Shown: piece by piece, positions 5,978-11,713 of the stretch | Layout of the letters: the number at the start of each line of letters is the position of its first letter | Numbering within the stretch: the stretch's first letter is position 1 | Source: an archaeon | GTDB taxonomy: Archaea; Nanobdellota; Nanobdellia; Woesearchaeales; JAHJEM01 | DNA length: 11,713 bases | Direction: 5' to 3' | Assembly (NCBI GenBank): GCA_020057445.1 | Contig: JAGVFV010000002.1 | Location: 1 to 11,713, forward strand | The notes under the pieces: model-generated | Databases searched by the model: none | What the model was told of the DNA's origin: nothing | What the model saw: the letters and a program-made list of their open reading frames with translations, nothing else | Position numbers and translations under genes: made by a program

Positions 5978-6352
5978 TTATGGTTTCTCGACCGGCTTCA
6001 GCGGTTGTCCGGGTTCATCCTCAAAGAGCGCATCGATGATCTCCTGCGCATGTTTTGGCGTCGTCGGCGCAGGATACTTCGGATAGTGTGACATGAACGT
6101 GTAGACCGTCCCCACGATGAACACACCACCAGGGGCCATGATCGCAGCGAACGGCTTGACGAGCAGGCAGACGCCAAGGACTGCGGCAGAGGCAAGCGTC
6201 GTCAGGCCAAGAGCGTAAAGACCCAGGCGAACCTTATCGTGTGCGGCAAACCCTCGGAACATCAACGGCCAGAACACAGACACCGGCAGGAGCAGGAAAA
6301 GGCAGTTGATGAGCAGGCATGCGAAGACAAAATCTCCTTGCGAGTAGTCCAT
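5978..6352 (-). CDS. Three-helix membrane protein (124 aa)
   Basis: ATG at 6352 is chosen because AAGGAG lies 6 bases upstream; that site sits inside an earlier in-frame ATG at 6367. Hydrophobic segments at about 8-33, 43-65 and 68-87, then a Pro-rich cytoplasmic or outer tail (YPKYPAPTTPKHAQEIIDALF) ending in acidic and Pro residues. It begins 11 bases after the SPFH-like gene. No family recognised. Confidence 0.82.
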   Translation of the reverse strand: MDYSQGDFVFACLLINCLFLLLPVSVFWPLMFRGFAAHDKVRLGLYALGLTTLASAAVLGVCLLVKPFAAIMAPGGVFIVGTVYTFMSHYPKYPAPTTPKHAQEIIDALFEDEPGQPLKPVEKP

Positions 6353-6363
6353 GGTACACTCCT

Positions 6364-6897
6364 TCATGCCTTTTTCGACAAGGCAGGCATCTTCTTCGGA
6401 ACCCCGACCCGGAGGATCTGGATCTTGACACCGATCTCCTCAAAGTCCTGATTTGTCTTATCCGCAGCGGCGACCAATACGGATTCGATGTCGTATCCTC
6501 CATCTCGGTCGTAGGACGCGAGTCGGATATTAGCGTGGAAGAGATTCTCAACCCATTTCGTCCACACCTCATCCAAGTACTTGGCAGCATCACATGGACG
6601 ATCGATTTGCAGGAAAGCGCCAAGCGTCCACACCACGTTCACAGGAGTGTAGACGATCGTGCTTCCTCTGTCCTCGGAGAGGATGATCGTCGCGTGGACT
6701 TTTGCAGGCACTTCAACCCATCGCTTATGTGTGCGGCCGAAGAGCGCTTTCTTCGCAACGACATCAGTGACTGTCCACAACTCCCCTTGCCGCTGTTCGA
6801 CGAGCACTAACGTCCCCTTCGTAGCGGGAAACACCGGGGTGTGAAGCGCCAAGAAGACGATCACACCCACACAGAGACCAAGAATCACGGCACGCAT
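6364..6897 (-). CDS. Membrane-anchored protein, possible divergent SPFH domain (177 aa)
   Basis: ATG chosen because AAAGGAGG lies 7 bases upstream. A signal-anchor helix at about residues 3-20 is followed by a Pro and a beta-strand run (KGTLVLVEQRQGELW), a mid-section (VNVVWTL) and a C-terminal part (YDIESVLVAAADKTNQDF, then EIGVKIQILRVGVP) that matches the layout of the SPFH core: a helix of the 'ELL..R..I' kind, then a strand 'WGI.V..V.I'. The long SPFH tail helix is absent. Compared with the clear SPFH gene at 10959-11713 the match is weak, so this is a fold-level suggestion. Otherwise an unknown membrane-anchored protein. Confidence 0.6.
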   Translation of the reverse strand: MRAVILGLCVGVIVFLALHTPVFPATKGTLVLVEQRQGELWTVTDVVAKKALFGRTHKRWVEVPAKVHATIILSEDRGSTIVYTPVNVVWTLGAFLQIDRPCDAAKYLDEVWTKWVENLFHANIRLASYDRDGGYDIESVLVAAADKTNQDFEEIGVKIQILRVGVPKKMPALSKKA

Positions 6898-6910
6898 AGC
6901 ATTCCTCCTT

Positions 6911-7096
6911 TCAGTCCTCGTCAGGTGTCTCATCCTCTGCATCGTCCGACTCATCTTTCTCGACATCCAGTTCATCATCCTCGACGATGTCTGAATCCTC
7001 TGCCAAGAACCAGTATCCGCAGTCATGGCACTTCACGAACTGGTCCACCGTTTCCACCTCGATCTCGCCGCCGCAGTCATGGCAACGGACGATCAT
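6911..7096 (-). CDS. Zinc-ribbon protein with acidic tail (61 aa)
   Basis: ATG at 7096 lies 7 bases after AAGGAG; a GTG one codon earlier is also possible. Two knuckles, CHDC at 5-8 and CHDC at 23-26, both followed by Gly, form a classic four-Cys zinc ribbon. From residue 33 the protein is almost wholly Asp/Glu (EDDELDVEKDESDDAEDE), a tail that may mimic DNA or bind basic proteins. Ribbons of this size commonly bind nucleic acid or protein partners. It sits between two membrane-protein genes, so it may act as an adaptor, but that is inference. Confidence 0.85.
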   Translation of the reverse strand: MIVRCHDCGGEIEVETVDQFVKCHDCGYWFLAEDSDIVEDDELDVEKDESDDAEDETPDED

Positions 7097-7550
7097 CACA
7101 TATCTCCTTCAGCTTCGCGGCGTCACCGGCGTTCGATCGGGAGGCAAGCTCGAAGAGGTACTTCCTGGCAGCAGCATCCTTCCTTCCCGGAAGGTTGTCC
7201 CTTGCATCCACGATGAACAGGAATGAGATGAAACTGAACAGGCCGGGGACGAAGAGAAGCAAGCCTGGCGCGTCAACCCGCAAATAGCCGACCATTCTGA
7301 CGATGGACGCGACAAGCGCACTGAACCCGCAGATCGCAGTCAAAAATGCCACCGGCCCGAACTCCCGCATGATCTGCGAGAGATCAGTATCCCAGGAAAC
7401 CTTGACCGCTTCTGCCTCATGCTTCCCCTGAGCAGCATACCACATCCCGACGATTCCGAACAACGTCCCTGGCCACCAAAGCATCGTCAGGTTTGTGAGT
7501 GCTGCGGCAATGCCATTGAACATCACCGAGAACCAGAATAACTTCTTCAC
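7077..7550 (-). CDS. Four-helix membrane protein (157 aa)
   Basis: The start is GTG with AGGAAAAGG directly upstream; no closer ATG has a site. Hydrophobic segments at about residues 5-25, 27-41, 66-88 and 94-114, then a charged, Ala-rich cytoplasmic tail (DNLPGRKDAAARKYLFEL) with a Cys near the end. The tail overlaps the start of the zinc-ribbon gene by 20 bases, which suggests coupled translation. No family recognised. Confidence 0.82.
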   Translation of the reverse strand: MKKLFWFSVMFNGIAAALTNLTMLWWPGTLFGIVGMWYAAQGKHEAEAVKVSWDTDLSQIMREFGPVAFLTAICGFSALVASIVRMVGYLRVDAPGLLLFVPGLFSFISFLFIVDARDNLPGRKDAAARKYLFELASRSNAGDAAKLKEICDDRPLP

Positions 7551-7571
7551 GACCTTTTCCTTTCCTAGGTC
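7551..7571 (-). promoter_or_regulatory. Inverted repeat flanking a ribosome-binding site
   Basis: On the minus strand GACCT and AGGTC flank AGGAAAGGAAA, placing the ribosome site of the GTG-started membrane gene (7077-7550) in the loop of a 5-bp stem that ends next to the start codon. The stem is weak and may be chance. Confidence 0.22.
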
Positions 7572-7598
7572 CTTGACAAATCAGCGCTGCATAACAGC

Positions 7599-7736
7599 CT
7601 AGTGCAGCATCTTCAGTGATTGAATGGTAATCTCGCTCTTGATGATGGAGATCACCGAGATGATGATTGCAGCTATGGCCATGATGTCACCGATGCTGAT
7701 TTCGATCACCTTCTTCTCTTTCTTCTGCTCGTCCAT
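7599..7736 (-). CDS. Tiny membrane or amphipathic protein (45 aa)
   Basis: ATG preceded by AAGGAAGTGGATC. A Lys/Glu-rich N-terminus (MDEQKKEKK) is followed by an Ile-rich hydrophobic stretch at about residues 14-33 (GDIMAIAAIIISVISII) and a short polar tail. The charge pattern places the N-terminus in the cytoplasm. A 116-base gap lies upstream, the longest in the window. No family recognised. Confidence 0.72.
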   Translation of the reverse strand: MDEQKKEKKVIEISIGDIMAIAAIIISVISIIKSEITIQSLKMLH

Positions 7737-7852
7737 GATCCACTTCCTTTCCCAGGATACGTAGTTCCGACGACTGCGTCACTCTGACCTAGAACCAGAT
7801 CTTCAGGCCGACTAGGACTGCTCCGACACCTCCTTTGTCACCGACTCCTTGC
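7737..7852 (-). other. Longest gap between genes (116 bases), with orphan frame
   Basis: No start-to-stop gene is supported. One frame without ATG, GTG or TTG encodes a protein-like run (GVGDKGGVGAVLVGLKIWF) that ends at a stop at 7789-7791. It may be the relic of a lost gene. It also holds one copy of the GGTSACAAGGA-type element (7831-7842). Confidence 0.35.
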
Positions 7853-8074
7853 CTAGTTCTTCAGCAGCGGCTTGAGAAGCGTCGGACCGAGGAGCGTGCA
7901 GAGGGAGAATAGCCCGAGAAAGAGCAAGGAAGCAGAGAAGAGATGGAAGACAAGTGCTCCACCTATCGATCCTTTCTTTTCCGTGCTCATCAAGACTCCT
8001 GCATACTGCCGGAAGAATCCGCTCAACGCCAGACTGCCAACCACGACAAGCGCACGGACGATGGTCACGAACAT
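7853..8074 (-). CDS. Small two-helix membrane protein (73 aa)
   Basis: ATG about 8 bases after AAGGAAGG. Two hydrophobic helices at about residues 4-20 and 38-61 joined by a short loop with a basic patch (MSTEKKGS), ending in LLKPLLKN. The hairpin layout resembles many small phage and bacterial membrane proteins, including holin-like ones, but no diagnostic motif is seen and no lysis gene is nearby, so no such role is claimed. It ends the closely spaced run that starts at 9943. Confidence 0.78.
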   Translation of the reverse strand: MFVTIVRALVVVGSLALSGFFRQYAGVLMSTEKKGSIGGALVFHLFSASLLFLGLFSLCTLLGPTLLKPLLKN

Positions 8075-8078
8075 AATC

Positions 8079-8441
8079 TTACCTTCCTTTCCAGACCTCG
8101 TCGACCTTGGGTTTCATGTTCTCGGTGATGAGGACACGGGTGAACTCGGCAAGCCTGTCGCTCTTGAACCGGGAGATCAGGTAACCGATGATGATCGGCA
8201 TGAAAGGGACCCTCAGGGCAGTGTCTGCGACGAGAGCAGCCACGATCGCTATCGCGAACCACTTCGTCGCAAACACCTCCACCCGGTCTATGACCCTCTG
8301 TCTGATCCTTGGCTCGATTTTCCACTCCTCTGCCCACATCCTCACGGAATGAATGCTTCGCAGGTAGCCGCGAAAGAGGAAGAAGAACGGCCAGAAGCAG
8401 AGGATCGCACCGTTGAGACAATTCCAGAAGTCGAACTTCAT
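8079..8441 (-). CDS. Small multi-pass membrane protein (120 aa)
   Basis: An AAGGAG that overlaps the upstream stop, and a second GGAG, precede the ATG. Hydrophobic segments at about residues 8-25 (rich in Phe and Trp), 61-75 and 79-91. Between the first two is an amphipathic charged stretch (MWAEEWKIEPRIRQRVIDRVEVF), and the C-terminus is charged. Only 3 bases separate it from the coiled-coil gene and 4 from the next one, so the three are surely co-translated. No family recognised. Confidence 0.83.
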   Translation of the reverse strand: MKFDFWNCLNGAILCFWPFFFLFRGYLRSIHSVRMWAEEWKIEPRIRQRVIDRVEVFATKWFAIAIVAALVADTALRVPFMPIIIGYLISRFKSDRLAEFTRVLITENMKPKVDEVWKGR

Positions 8442-8444
8442 CTC

Positions 8445-9056
8445 CTACTCCTTCTGCACGTGCTTCATCATCTTCCAGAACCCGTCTGGGATATAACGAT
8501 AATGCCACGTGCCATCCTTCTTCGCCTGCCTGTACTCCTGCTCAGCCTTTGTCCAGTCGACTTTCCTATCCTCCGCAGCCTTGCTAAGACGGAAGACCGC
8601 GTCCTTCGCAGGGGAGTCCTTGGCACTTCTCCAAAGTTCCTTCCCTTTCAAGACAGCGCCTTTGCCTTCCTTGACAGCGTCGAGCAAGCCCTTCCCGCTC
8701 TCTGAAAGCTGTTCGACTGCGGCGATCGCCCTCGCGAAGTCCTCATCATTGTCCTTGTAGAACTCCTTGAGGCTGTTGGCGTTGTCAGTGATCTGCTCGA
8801 CGTTCTCAGTGACGACAGCTGCCTTTGTCACGAGCGTGTCTGCCTTGTCCATCAAGGTGTCGGCCTTCGCAGACAGCAAGTCAGCAGCAGCGGATCCCTT
8901 TTCGACGATCGCCTTGCCGCGCACACTGATAGAGTCCGCAGCGATAGCGATCTGATGCGCCTTGTCCGCAAGCCTGTTCGCCTCGCGAAGCACGAGGAAG
9001 AACGCACCGAGCAGGACAAGGACGACTCCTCCGATGATGAGCCACTTCTTGCTCAT
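8445..9056 (-). CDS. Membrane-anchored coiled-coil protein (203 aa)
   Basis: Starts with ATG overlapping the previous stop, with AAGGAGG just before. A lysine pair and one helix at residues 5-23 (WLIIGGVVLVLLGAFFLVL) anchor it; residues 27-146 are a long Ala/Asp/Lys-rich helix with heptad-like spacing, including a perfect seven-residue repeat KADTL at 64 and 71. The end is rich in aromatic residues (WHYRYIPDGFWKMM). The layout resembles extracytoplasmic stalk proteins such as the helical parts of MCE-type lipid carriers, but the MCE domain itself is absent. Likely role: structural spacer or scaffold at the membrane. Translational coupling ties it to the gene before. Confidence 0.88.
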   Translation of the reverse strand: MSKKWLIIGGVVLVLLGAFFLVLREANRLADKAHQIAIAADSISVRGKAIVEKGSAAADLLSAKADTLMDKADTLVTKAAVVTENVEQITDNANSLKEFYKDNDEDFARAIAAVEQLSESGKGLLDAVKEGKGAVLKGKELWRSAKDSPAKDAVFRLSKAAEDRKVDWTKAEQEYRQAKKDGTWHYRYIPDGFWKMMKHVQKE

Positions 9057-9943
9057 GAGGCCTCCTTCAATCTCGGGAACTCCTCGGAGAGCCCGGTCAT
9101 GAGAGCCTTGAAATACCCCGACGGCAGGAAGACATTGTTTTTTCCGCCGACCGAGATGGACGAGCCGATGACGACTCCTTCCTGCACCCTTGTCCCTGCC
9201 ACAGACACCTGCACGCGCTGCTGGTCAGGAAGGCATGCGAACTTGAGCCCGTCGATCAGCTGCGGATGAGTCGCCGAAGGATCGACGTTGTTGCGGAATG
9301 CACGGAGGGCAGCATAGGTGTGCGTCTCCGATGTCAGGAACCCGAGGGCAGTGTCGATCTTCGACGCGAACATCCTTCGCACGACGCTCGGATGCCAGAG
9401 GATGACGCGAAGCGTCCGCGACCCGTCAGTGAGGCGAAGCACGTACGACTCTTCCATCAGGTCGGGCATGCCCTCTCCCTTGATCCGTCCCTGCATCGTG
9501 CCAGAGATCGGGCCTCCGAACAAACCTCCTCCGTACCCTTTGAATCGGCCCGAATACTCAGCAGCGATCTGCACGGTCGGAGCAGACTGCACCTCGAACA
9601 CAGTCCACGTCCCAAGGTCAGGCTCAACAACTCCTTTGTCTTCAGGAGCGATCCTGAACCTGTCTAGCACTGCGACAAGCGCTTGGGAGCGAAGCAAGTC
9701 CATCCGATTCTCCTCCAAGACCTTCGCGATTCTCCGTCGCTTTTGGCGGAGGAGGAGGAGTGTCACCGCGACAGCGAGGACATTGATACATACTGCCAGG
9801 GTCCACTGTCTCGTTTCCACGACAACGATGAACACGACAGTGAAGAATGCGGCGAATAACCAGCTGAAAAAGAGTCCCATGCCCGCACCTGCCTCCTTGC
9901 GCTTTTCCTCGGCATGAGCACTCAACGGAACAGAAGATTTCAT
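9053..9943 (-). CDS. Two-pass membrane protein with Gly-rich loop and large soluble domain (296 aa)
   Basis: ATG at 9943 is chosen because AAAGGA lies about 9 bases upstream; ATG at 9964 lacks a spaced site. The N-terminal 20 residues are polar. Two membrane helices follow at about 22-42 and 47-65, then a basic stretch (RQKRRR) and about 225 cytoplasm-side residues. Residues 132-158 are Gly-rich (GYGGGLFGGPISGTMQG), and the rest looks like a mixed alpha/beta domain (YVLRLTDGSRTLRVILWHP). The largest complete gene of the window. Its stop overlaps the next start as ATGA, so translation is probably coupled to the coiled-coil protein, suggesting a shared complex. No family recognised. Confidence 0.88.
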   Translation of the reverse strand: MKSSVPLSAHAEEKRKEAGAGMGLFFSWLFAAFFTVVFIVVVETRQWTLAVCINVLAVAVTLLLLRQKRRRIAKVLEENRMDLLRSQALVAVLDRFRIAPEDKGVVEPDLGTWTVFEVQSAPTVQIAAEYSGRFKGYGGGLFGGPISGTMQGRIKGEGMPDLMEESYVLRLTDGSRTLRVILWHPSVVRRMFASKIDTALGFLTSETHTYAALRAFRNNVDPSATHPQLIDGLKFACLPDQQRVQVSVAGTRVQEGVVIGSSISVGGKNNVFLPSGYFKALMTGLSEEFPRLKEAS

Positions 9944-10023
9944 GACTTGCCATCCTTTCTTCATCCCTGCAACAAACAACGTACAACATGGTGCAGCATT
10001 GCTTGCAGATTGGCCACGTTCAC

Positions 10024-10404
10024 TTACCGATCAGGATCCTTCATCTGGCCATTTGCCTTCGGCCTGATGAACCCGATGTTCATGCCGTTCTTGTTCTCGA
10101 TGTGGAACACATCGCTGGCATGGACGTGCACCGGAAACTGCTCTCCGGGAGCGAGGACCTTGGTCCATCGTGTGCCATCACCGTGGTGGTTCAAATTCAC
10201 GCAGCGGACACTCACTGAGTCGGGATTGTCGTTGACGACCATACCTTTTGTCATATGCCCGATTACCCGAACACCAGCGTATTCACTCTCCGCGAGATAG
10301 TGCTGCGGCTGCGAGCGCTGGAATGTGATGATACCCCTGACGATGCCAAACACGGCACCGATGACTATGGCGATCACCACAAGCCAGATGAAACCCTTGA
10401 GCAT
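10024..10404 (-). CDS. Single-pass membrane protein with outer beta-type domain (126 aa)
   Basis: Start set by a strong AAGGAGGTGA site just before ATG. One transmembrane helix at about residues 4-27 (FIWLVVIAIVIGAVFGIV), then about 100 mostly polar residues with beta-like alternation (VRVIGHMTKGMVVND, SVSVRCVNLN, FPVHVHASDVFHI). The soluble part contains one Cys and six His, among them the HVHASDVFH segment, which could bind a metal, though no known site is recognised. The signal-anchor layout suggests the domain lies outside the cytoplasm. It sits 80 bases before the two-pass Gly-loop membrane protein. Function unknown. Confidence 0.85.
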   Translation of the reverse strand: MLKGFIWLVVIAIVIGAVFGIVRGIITFQRSQPQHYLAESEYAGVRVIGHMTKGMVVNDNPDSVSVRCVNLNHHGDGTRWTKVLAPGEQFPVHVHASDVFHIENKNGMNIGFIRPKANGQMKDPDR

Positions 10405-10477
10405 GACTTCACCTCCTTCTTCCTTCAGAGACCTTGATCCCTTGCGCCCGACAGCGTAGAACTCGGCGCAGCCCTTG

Positions 10478-10591
10478 TCACCGACAACTCTTGACCACGC
10501 GCCGCCGCAAAGAATTCTTGACGACGACCTCGACTTCCTCCTCGACGACCCATCCGACGACATCACGCTTGATGACCTTCTGCGGTTTCAT
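10478..10591 (-). CDS. Tiny charged Val-rich protein (37 aa)
   Basis: Begins with ATG 5 bases after AAGGACA, inside the end of the preceding frame. The product is a run of Val with alternating Lys/Arg and Glu (KRDVVGWVVEEEVEVVVKN), a pattern that would form amphipathic beta-strands, ending in an Arg-rich tail with one Cys. No signal or membrane helix. No family recognised. The stop is followed by a stretch that in another frame reads like protein (GDKGCAEFYAVGRKG), so a frameshift or an unannotated overlap is possible. Confidence 0.5.
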   Translation of the reverse strand: MKPQKVIKRDVVGWVVEEEVEVVVKNSLRRRVVKSCR

Positions 10592-10685
10592 TCTTTGTCC
10601 TTGCCTTGACGAACAGATGCGCGCAGAGGACCACGAGCGAACAGAACAGTCCGATCCCTCCGAGGAGCAGGAAGAAATCGCTCAA
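10563..10685 (-). CDS. Putative small membrane protein (40 aa, start uncertain)
   Basis: The frame encodes a convincing membrane peptide: a hydrophobic helix (FFLLLGGIGLFCSLVVLCA) followed by a basic and polar tail (LFVKARTKNETAEGHQA). The given start is TTG, 19 bases after an AAGGAAG, which is too far for comfort. An ATA codon at 10700 has better spacing, but ATA is a very rare start. No ATG is available in frame. The end overlaps the next gene by 29 bases, as is common in this block. It is likely a real gene because of its amino-acid pattern and position, but the exact start is open. Confidence 0.5.
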   Translation of the reverse strand: MSDFFLLLGGIGLFCSLVVLCAHLFVKARTKNETAEGHQA

Positions 10686-10728
10686 AGATCGTATGTGTAT
10701 GGCTCTTCCTTTCCCATGTCCTGACAAC

Positions 10729-10869
10729 CTAGCTCGGCGAATTGCGTCTTGCCTTTTTTTCCCTTGCCTGCTTGATGAGCTCGTTGACAGACCAAATCAT
10801 CCGAGGGAGCATCGCACAACCGCAGATCAGGATGATGATCCAGTTATTCTGTGTCATGCCTTGGTTCAT
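10729..10869 (-). CDS. Small single-pass membrane protein (46 aa)
   Basis: Start ATG chosen because AAGGAG lies 5 bases upstream; an in-frame GTG at 10947 would add 26 residues but has no ribosome site and would run through a strong stem-loop. The product has a polar N-terminus (MNQGMTQNN), one hydrophobic helix at about residues 10-27, and a very basic tail (KQAREKKARR), which predicts an N-out, C-in topology by the positive-inside rule. It follows the SPFH gene by 89 bases. No family recognised. A role as a small partner of the SPFH protein would be a guess from position only. Confidence 0.75.
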   Translation of the reverse strand: MNQGMTQNNWIIILICGCAMLPRMIWSVNELIKQAREKKARRNSPS

Positions 10870-10892
10870 GTCATCTCCTTCTTCATGGAATT

Positions 10893-10947
10893 GTGCGCCC
10901 GTCAGGGGATGAAAACCCTGTTGATGTTCTCCATCTTGCAGGCGCAC
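10893..10947 (-). promoter_or_regulatory. Stem-loop in the gap after the SPFH gene
   Basis: On the minus strand GTGCGCC pairs perfectly with GGCGCAC across about 40 bases, extended by a U-G and a G-C pair to about 9 bp. Inside, GATG-AGAAC can pair with GTTTTCATC, or alternatively CAGGG with CCCTG. The Shine-Dalgarno of the 46-residue gene lies just downstream. No T-run follows, so it is not a classic terminator. A processing, stability or translation-control element is possible. Confidence 0.4.
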
Positions 10948-10958
10948 GCCATGGTTCG

Positions 10959-11713
10959 CTACGCAGCCTTCTCGCCGTCACCGAGGGAAGCCTTGATAGC
11001 CTTGATCGTCTCGTACGGAAGCGCAATAACCGTGTTTGCCGGAAGTTCCCGAAGCGTGTCGAGGAACCGAAGCTGCATGGCAGAGGGACTCGCCTCGAGC
11101 TTCTTCGAAGCCTCGACAAGCTTCTCCGCCCACTCGATCTCACCGTTCGCCCGGATGGTCTTCGCCTCTGCCTCGAGCTGTGCAGTCAGCTTCTTATCGT
11201 AAGCATCGTGCACATTCTTCTCAAGGAAGGTACTGGTGAAGCTGACTTCGATCACCTCAATGCCCCACTGCGCAACCTGCTGCTTGAGTGCGGTCTCGAT
11301 AGCGGAGGAGAACTTGTCCACATCAGAATAGAGCTCAAGAAGCGTGGACTTCTTGCCGACTTCCTGCATGATCTTGGTCAGCATCTTCATGAGTGTCAGC
11401 TCATAGAAGGACACCTTGAAGAGCGCGTCTGCCGCATTCACCACCTTGTAGGTGAGGACAGGGAAGAGGTGGAACTTCTGATTGTCAGATGTCCTGACAA
11501 TCCACTCGTTGCTTTCGTCCAAGCCTGCGTCCTTCAACTTGCAGACATGCTCCCTACAATCGACCTGTCTCATCTGGGTCGTGATCCAGAAAACCCAGCG
11601 AGGGCCGGGATCGACGGTCTTGACGTACTTCCCGAACGTCGTGATCACTCCCTTGTTGCCCTGCCAGACATACCTGATCCCCGTCACCCAGAAGAAGAAC
11701 ACCGTACAACCGA
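10959..11713 (-). CDS. SPFH/band-7 (stomatin-like) membrane protein, 5' end outside window
   Basis: The reading frame is open to the window edge, so the N-terminus is missing. A GTG at 11702 is a possible start but has in-frame Gly-Cys-Thr codons before it. The visible part begins with a hydrophobic run (VFFFWV), then the typical SPFH entry (NKGVITTFGKYVKTVDPGPRW), a beta-rich middle, a segment like the stomatin/prohibitin core (KKSTLLELYSDVDKF, then WGIEVIEVSF), and an Ala/Glu/Lys-rich helix (about residues 165-210 from the GTG). In known families SPFH proteins anchor in the membrane, oligomerise into rings or scaffolds and organise membrane domains or proteases. No protease partner gene is visible. 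Gly-Cys after a hydrophobic codon could be a lipobox, but a membrane helix is more likely. The family call is firm; the role here is unknown. Confidence 0.88.
   Translation of the reverse strand, partial: GCTVFFFWVTGIRYVWQGNKGVITTFGKYVKTVDPGPRWVFWITTQMRQVDCREHVCKLKDAGLDESNEWIVRTSDNQKFHLFPVLTYKVVNAADALFKVSFYELTLMKMLTKIMQEVGKKSTLLELYSDVDKFSSAIETALKQQVAQWGIEVIEVSFTSTFLEKNVHDAYDKKLTAQLEAEAKTIRANGEIEWAEKLVEASKKLEASPSAMQLRFLDTLRELPANTVIALPYETIKAIKASLGDGEKAA

Noticed and set aside
7853..8074. Holin call for the 73-residue two-helix protein
   Set aside because: Size and topology fit, but many small membrane proteins here do, and no endolysin or spanin gene is nearby.
7872..8705. Plus-strand open frame of 277 codons
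   Set aside because: Antisense to three well-supported, closely coupled minus-strand genes; no ribosome site, composition rich in Pro, His and Arg as expected of a shadow frame.
9318..9917. Plus-strand open frame of 199 codons
   Set aside because: Antisense shadow of the Gly-loop membrane protein; Arg/Ser/Thr-rich without domain signals.
9961..9999. 12-codon frame MLHHVVRCLLQG in the gap before the Gly-loop gene
   Set aside because: No ribosome site and no conservation can be judged.
10180..10205. tRNA T-arm-like word GGTTCAAATTC
   Set aside because: The flanking bases do not form a T stem, no acceptor or anticodon stem surrounds it, and it lies within the coding part of a good gene.
10902..10952. 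16-codon frame MACACKMENINRVFIP
   Set aside because: No ribosome site; it overlaps the stem-loop and is too short to support alone. Mentioned only as a possible leader peptide.

Overview
The window is a tightly packed, one-directional block of about 32 mostly very small genes, all read on the minus strand (transcription runs from high to low coordinates). I found no credible plus-strand gene, no RNA gene, no CRISPR array, no insertion sequence and no clear promoter or rho-independent terminator. Genes are separated by 0-116 bases or overlap by a few bases, and most have a strong Shine-Dalgarno sequence (AAGGAG, GGAGG or AAAGGA) 4-10 bases before the start. All three stop codons are used, so the standard bacterial code fits. 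No structural, replication or core-metabolism gene is present. The average gene is under 400 bp and most products resemble nothing I recognise. This pattern best suits an accessory region of a large tailed phage (or another big mobile genome) of a bacterial host with strong Shine-Dalgarno use. That is inference: no hallmark phage gene is visible.

Layout, in transcription order. (1) 10959-11713: C-terminal part of an SPFH/band-7 (stomatin-like) protein, cut by the window edge. (2) 10024-10869: three tiny products and a single-pass membrane protein with a beta-type outer domain. (3) 7599-9943: a two-pass membrane protein with a Gly-rich loop, a membrane-anchored coiled-coil protein overlapping it, and three small membrane proteins. 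(4) 5653-7550: a four-helix membrane protein, a zinc-ribbon protein with acidic tail, a membrane-anchored protein that looks like a divergent second SPFH protein, a three-helix membrane protein and an acidic soluble protein. (5) 4787-5597: two tandem membrane paralogs, each preceded by a related leader with a hairpin. (6) 4226-4750: an acidic protein with an internal repeat and a zinc-ribbon protein with four CxxC knuckles. (7) 1826-4163: multi-pass membrane proteins, an exported protein built of two internal repeats, and a lipoprotein. (8) 747-1735: two micro membrane proteins and three Cys-rich proteins sharing a repeated CxxCx5C motif. (9) 1-659: two membrane proteins, the last cut by the left edge.

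By eye, 24 of the 32 products have a transmembrane helix or an export signal. The others are zinc-ribbon/Cys-rich or strongly charged proteins. Together with two SPFH-type scaffolds this suggests a module that acts at the host envelope (membrane organisation, exclusion or stress response). No function is proven by the sequence. The most notable signals are the CxxCx5C family, the two SPFH-like proteins, the tandem paralogs with conserved leaders, the internally duplicated exported protein, and a recurring GGTCACAAGGA-type element in the gaps between genes.
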